Positions 19,636-21,803 of a stretch of 21,803 bases of DNA are shown here, one piece after another. The DNA comes from a virus. A program made the translations under genes and the position numbers. The DNA is taken from positions 1 through 21,803 of IMG/VR virus record IMGVR_UViG_3300034061_002198, one strand, 5' to 3'. Position 1 is the stretch's first letter. Each line of letters starts with the position of its first letter. A model generated the notes under the pieces. It ran no database searches. It was not told where the DNA came from and saw only the letters and a program-made list of their open reading frames with translations.

Positions 19636-19696
19636 TTTGTTGCTTTATAAATGCTTGTAACTTTTCGATGTTTGTCTTATTGATTCCCTTATTCAT
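19562..19696 (-). CDS. 44-residue ORF overlapping two head-tail genes
   Basis: ATG 19696-19694 overlaps the stop of the preceding gene as TAATG, the same junction used by many genes here, and opens a 44-residue reading frame (MNKGINKTNIEKLQAFIKQQ...) ending at 19562. Its end overlaps the first 74 bases of the next gene in another frame. It is basic and Asn/Lys-rich. Without it the 60-base gap would be unusual in this tightly packed block. Small size and overlap keep it doubtful. Confidence 0.35.
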   Translation of the reverse strand: MNKGINKTNIEKLQAFIKQQNEVHNTKPSPKYNKNNLRQPSANK

Positions 19697-20292
19697 TAGC
19701 AAAATGTGCAACCTCTGCCAGTTACACTTGGACTTGTTTCTAAATCTGTAAAATTATATTGACCCATGCAACAGCTATTATCATCTAATAGCATACCACT
19801 TGTGTAATTAGATTGCTTTGCGTAGATGGTAGCTAAATCTGAATTTGGTTGGTTCAAAAACAAAGGATAAATTGTATCGTTAGCATATAAATACTTGGTT
19901 AATCTTTCAGCATACCACTCCGCTTTATTCTTAGCCCTATCCATAACCATCGTTAGTTCATCAATGCTTGCAGGCTGCATATTATCTGCGTTCTGAACAC
20001 CCACCGCCTTGTTGAAATACTTATAATTAATATTCAATGGTAGTTCATATCTAACATACCAAATCATTGCAGGTGTGATGTATGTATCAAGTAATAATTT
20101 ATATGAATTACTCAATGTTCCTGCTATAATCTTTGTTACAAAATCATTGTACAATGCTGTTCCTAATATCGGTAGTATATAAAACGATTGAACATCAATT
20201 ATAGTCGGTGTTACTACCTTCATATCTACATTATCTTGCAAGATTGATTCTTGCTTCAATGTCGCTTCACTTAAAAATATCGCCTTTGCCAT
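19696..20292 (-). CDS. DUF6712-like head-tail adaptor protein
   Basis: I choose ATG 20292-20290 (198 residues, MAKAIFLSEATLKQESIL), which overlaps the portal stop as TAATG; an in-frame ATG 15 codons earlier would lie inside the portal gene. The block DNVDMKVVTPTIIDVQSFYILPILGTALYND is close to what I recall of DUF6712 proteins that follow head genes in Bacteroidota phages. The helical character and position suggest a head-tail connector. The C-terminus is Cys-rich (DDNSCCMGQYNF, GRGCTFC), which might bind metal or form disulfides, and is unusual for a connector. Confidence 0.6.
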   Translation of the reverse strand: MAKAIFLSEATLKQESILQDNVDMKVVTPTIIDVQSFYILPILGTALYNDFVTKIIAGTLSNSYKLLLDTYITPAMIWYVRYELPLNINYKYFNKAVGVQNADNMQPASIDELTMVMDRAKNKAEWYAERLTKYLYANDTIYPLFLNQPNSDLATIYAKQSNYTSGMLLDDNSCCMGQYNFTDLETSPSVTGRGCTFC

Positions 20293-21803
20293 TATCTTAT
20301 TTTCTTTACTAATTCTTGAACAAAAATATGCCTGCAAAAAGGCAAGTTTACATCTTGTTTAGGGTCGTGATACCATCCACCCCTACGCCTAAAAGCATCG
20401 TAGTTAGGTATTCCATATATTGCACCTAATTCTTGACCAATTTTGTCAATATCATCCTTTGAAAAGTAACGTGGATTTGCCATCATTGCTTCACAAAAAG
20501 GTCTACTTGTTCCACCTTTAACTAATGCAGGCGCATCGGGTCTTAAAACGTATCTATAACGTATATAAAGTTCTTGAAAACTTGGTACTACTTTTCTTGC
20601 GCCCGACCTTGTTAAACTTATCTTGCCTTCGCTGTCCAAATCAATCAAACCTTCATCTCCTAATGCTGTCAAACTTTCAATGATTGAAGTCTTATCTGTC
20701 TTTAAAATCTTTGTTAAATCTTCAATCGTGATATTAGGTGTTTTTTGAATCAAATCTAACACTCCATTGTCTTGCTTAGTCAATGCAAATTGCTGCGAAC
20801 TAAACATGAATTTCTTATGCTTTATGCTTACAAAATTCTCAATAGGCTCACCATATTTTGAGAATATACTAAAGTCCAAATCATCATCTGCTATTTCATC
20901 GTGTGAACACTTTGAGAATTGCGCTGTTGTATCTGTTGGAAGTATTGCATCGGCTGCTAATGGTGGCTTGTTTACTATACCTCTAATCTCATCTTGACTT
21001 AATGATGCTAATACCTTATTTGCAACAAGTGGACTTAATGAATTTAAGGCATCGCTAATAGTTGAATTAACATTGGTTTGAATGTCTAATGGTTTGCGAC
21101 CTATAATTTCTCGCATCTCATCCTTTGTTAGAATGGTCATTAAAGTTTGTTCACTAAAACTTGGCATGATTGGTTCTAATGCTTTTATTTTTAGCTTTCC
21201 TTTAACTGGTGCGAATAGATTATATATTTCTTCTTGTACTCTTTGTTTTGGATTAACGTAAGTATTAGCGAATAGATTGTAAGCATCAACCATTTCATTG
21301 CGCCCACCTAATTGCCCCTCTACTCTCACACCAAATAGCATAGGTGATGTGATTTTATGTCCAACAAATATTTCTTGTTGTATCGTATCGTTTAACGCTT
21401 CGTATTTCTTGTCAAAATCTCCTGCTGCTAAGTCTAAAATTTCAGGTACTCTATTCGGGTCATCTACGAAATCAATTACTATACTACCTGCATTGTCTGT
21501 TGGTGTAAACTTAGCTTTTAACTTTCGTTCTGTTGACTTCATTTCTTCATCTGAAGGTACACCATTTTTGAAGACAATCATTTTAGAACCTTTGAAACTA
21601 TTTTGTATTTCGGCTCTATGAAAATTAGCTATTTCAGCATCAGTAATAATTGCAGGTATTGCACCAATGTACTCGGGTAGTGTGTAAGTATTGATGTTAG
21701 GTCTATACGACTTATAATAGTAAATGCTTTCACTTGGTAGCTTCTTTAAACTTGGGTCGAATGGTGGTAAGGTCTTATATTCATCTTCTTTGATGTTTGT
21801 GTT
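20292..21803 (-). CDS. Portal protein with C-terminal extra domains, 5' truncated
   Basis: The frame is open to the right edge, so at least 503 residues are visible and the N-terminus is missing. The visible start holds YYKSYRPNINTYTLPEYIG and PAIITDAEIANFHRAEI, then GHKITSPMLFGVRVEGQLGG and NTYVNPKQRVQEEIYNLFAP, which fit the clip/wing and stem parts of portals in Bacteroidota phages. After about residue 330 come a winged-helix-like unit (NGVLDLIQKTPNITIEDLTK, ALGDEGLIDLD) and a Cys-rich end (GTSRPFCEAMMANPRYFSKD, FRRRGGWYHDP, NLPFCRHIF) like the C-termini of MuF-type minor head proteins. The portal forms the ring through which DNA enters the head. Confidence 0.7.
   Translation of the reverse strand, partial: NTNIKEDEYKTLPPFDPSLKKLPSESIYYYKSYRPNINTYTLPEYIGAIPAIITDAEIANFHRAEIQNSFKGSKMIVFKNGVPSDEEMKSTERKLKAKFTPTDNAGSIVIDFVDDPNRVPEILDLAAGDFDKKYEALNDTIQQEIFVGHKITSPMLFGVRVEGQLGGRNEMVDAYNLFANTYVNPKQRVQEEIYNLFAPVKGKLKIKALEPIMPSFSEQTLMTILTKDEMREIIGRKPLDIQTNVNSTISDALNSLSPLVANKVLASLSQDEIRGIVNKPPLAADAILPTDTTAQFSKCSHDEIADDDLDFSIFSKYGEPIENFVSIKHKKFMFSSQQFALTKQDNGVLDLIQKTPNITIEDLTKILKTDKTSIIESLTALGDEGLIDLDSEGKISLTRSGARKVVPSFQELYIRYRYVLRPDAPALVKGGTSRPFCEAMMANPRYFSKDDIDKIGQELGAIYGIPNYDAFRRRGGWYHDPKQDVNLPFCRHIFVQELVKKIR

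Noticed and set aside
21298-21621. 107-codon plus-strand ORF, and the other plus-strand ORFs (such as 1940-2200, 13993-14295)
   Set aside because: All lie opposite convincing minus-strand genes, have low-complexity or Cys/Leu-rich translations, and lack coupled neighbours.
1-21803. tRNA genes, CRISPR arrays, integrase or insertion sequences
   Set aside because: No tRNA-like T-loop, regularly spaced repeat or transposase/integrase motif was found by eye on either strand.

Overview
The window looks like part of the genome of a tailed phage (or prophage) of a Bacteroidota host. The DNA is AT-rich (about one third GC by eye), nearly every base is coding, and every convincing gene lies on the minus strand. 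Most neighbours are fused by ATGA or TAATG stop/start overlaps. Shine-Dalgarno sequences are largely absent, and several promoters fit the Bacteroidota pattern TTTG-N19-TAnnTTTG. No integrase, tRNA or CRISPR array is visible, so lifestyle and exact host are open. Transcription runs from the right edge to the left edge.

Right block (21803 to 15617): a portal protein cut by the edge, two head-tail type proteins, a small structural protein, a probable tail fibre with a GH54/lectin-like fold, then a lysis cassette (two membrane proteins, a holin-like protein, a GH24 endolysin) and a metallophosphoesterase. The block ends in tandem terminators. No major capsid, tape-measure or tail-tube gene is seen here.

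Middle (15616 to 14490): a largely non-coding stretch holding two terminators and a hairpin whose loop is complementary to the loop of the second terminator. A one-gene unit for a unimolecular spanin follows, with its own -7 box and terminator.

Left block (14489 to 1): a long early/middle operon starting at a well-formed promoter with a 7-bp inverted repeat between its boxes. It runs through small hypotheticals, a HTH protein, a ParB/Srx protein, a zinc-ribbon protein, a recombination module (possible ssDNA-binding protein, PD-(D/E)XK exonuclease, NinG), an RNA polymerase alpha-CTD-like protein, a winged-helix protein and an IbrA/IbrB pair with a third conserved partner. After a leader with repeated TTCACAAC boxes come a DUF6291 replication-type protein, a two-gene cassette flanked by direct repeats, a MazG-like pyrophosphohydrolase, a sigma-like factor, a glycosyltransferase/methyltransferase cluster, and the start of the small terminase gene at the left edge.

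If the genome is circular or circularly permuted, the terminase genes lead off the left edge and the portal enters from the right, so the missing capsid and tail genes would lie between them. The most unusual items are: a strand-biased octamer (CTGCGGTG) repeated seven times in the left half; the direct-repeat-flanked cassette whose inserted gene carries the C-terminus of the neighbouring replication gene; the kissing-loop RNA in the late terminator region; the phage-borne alpha-CTD; and the u-spanin.
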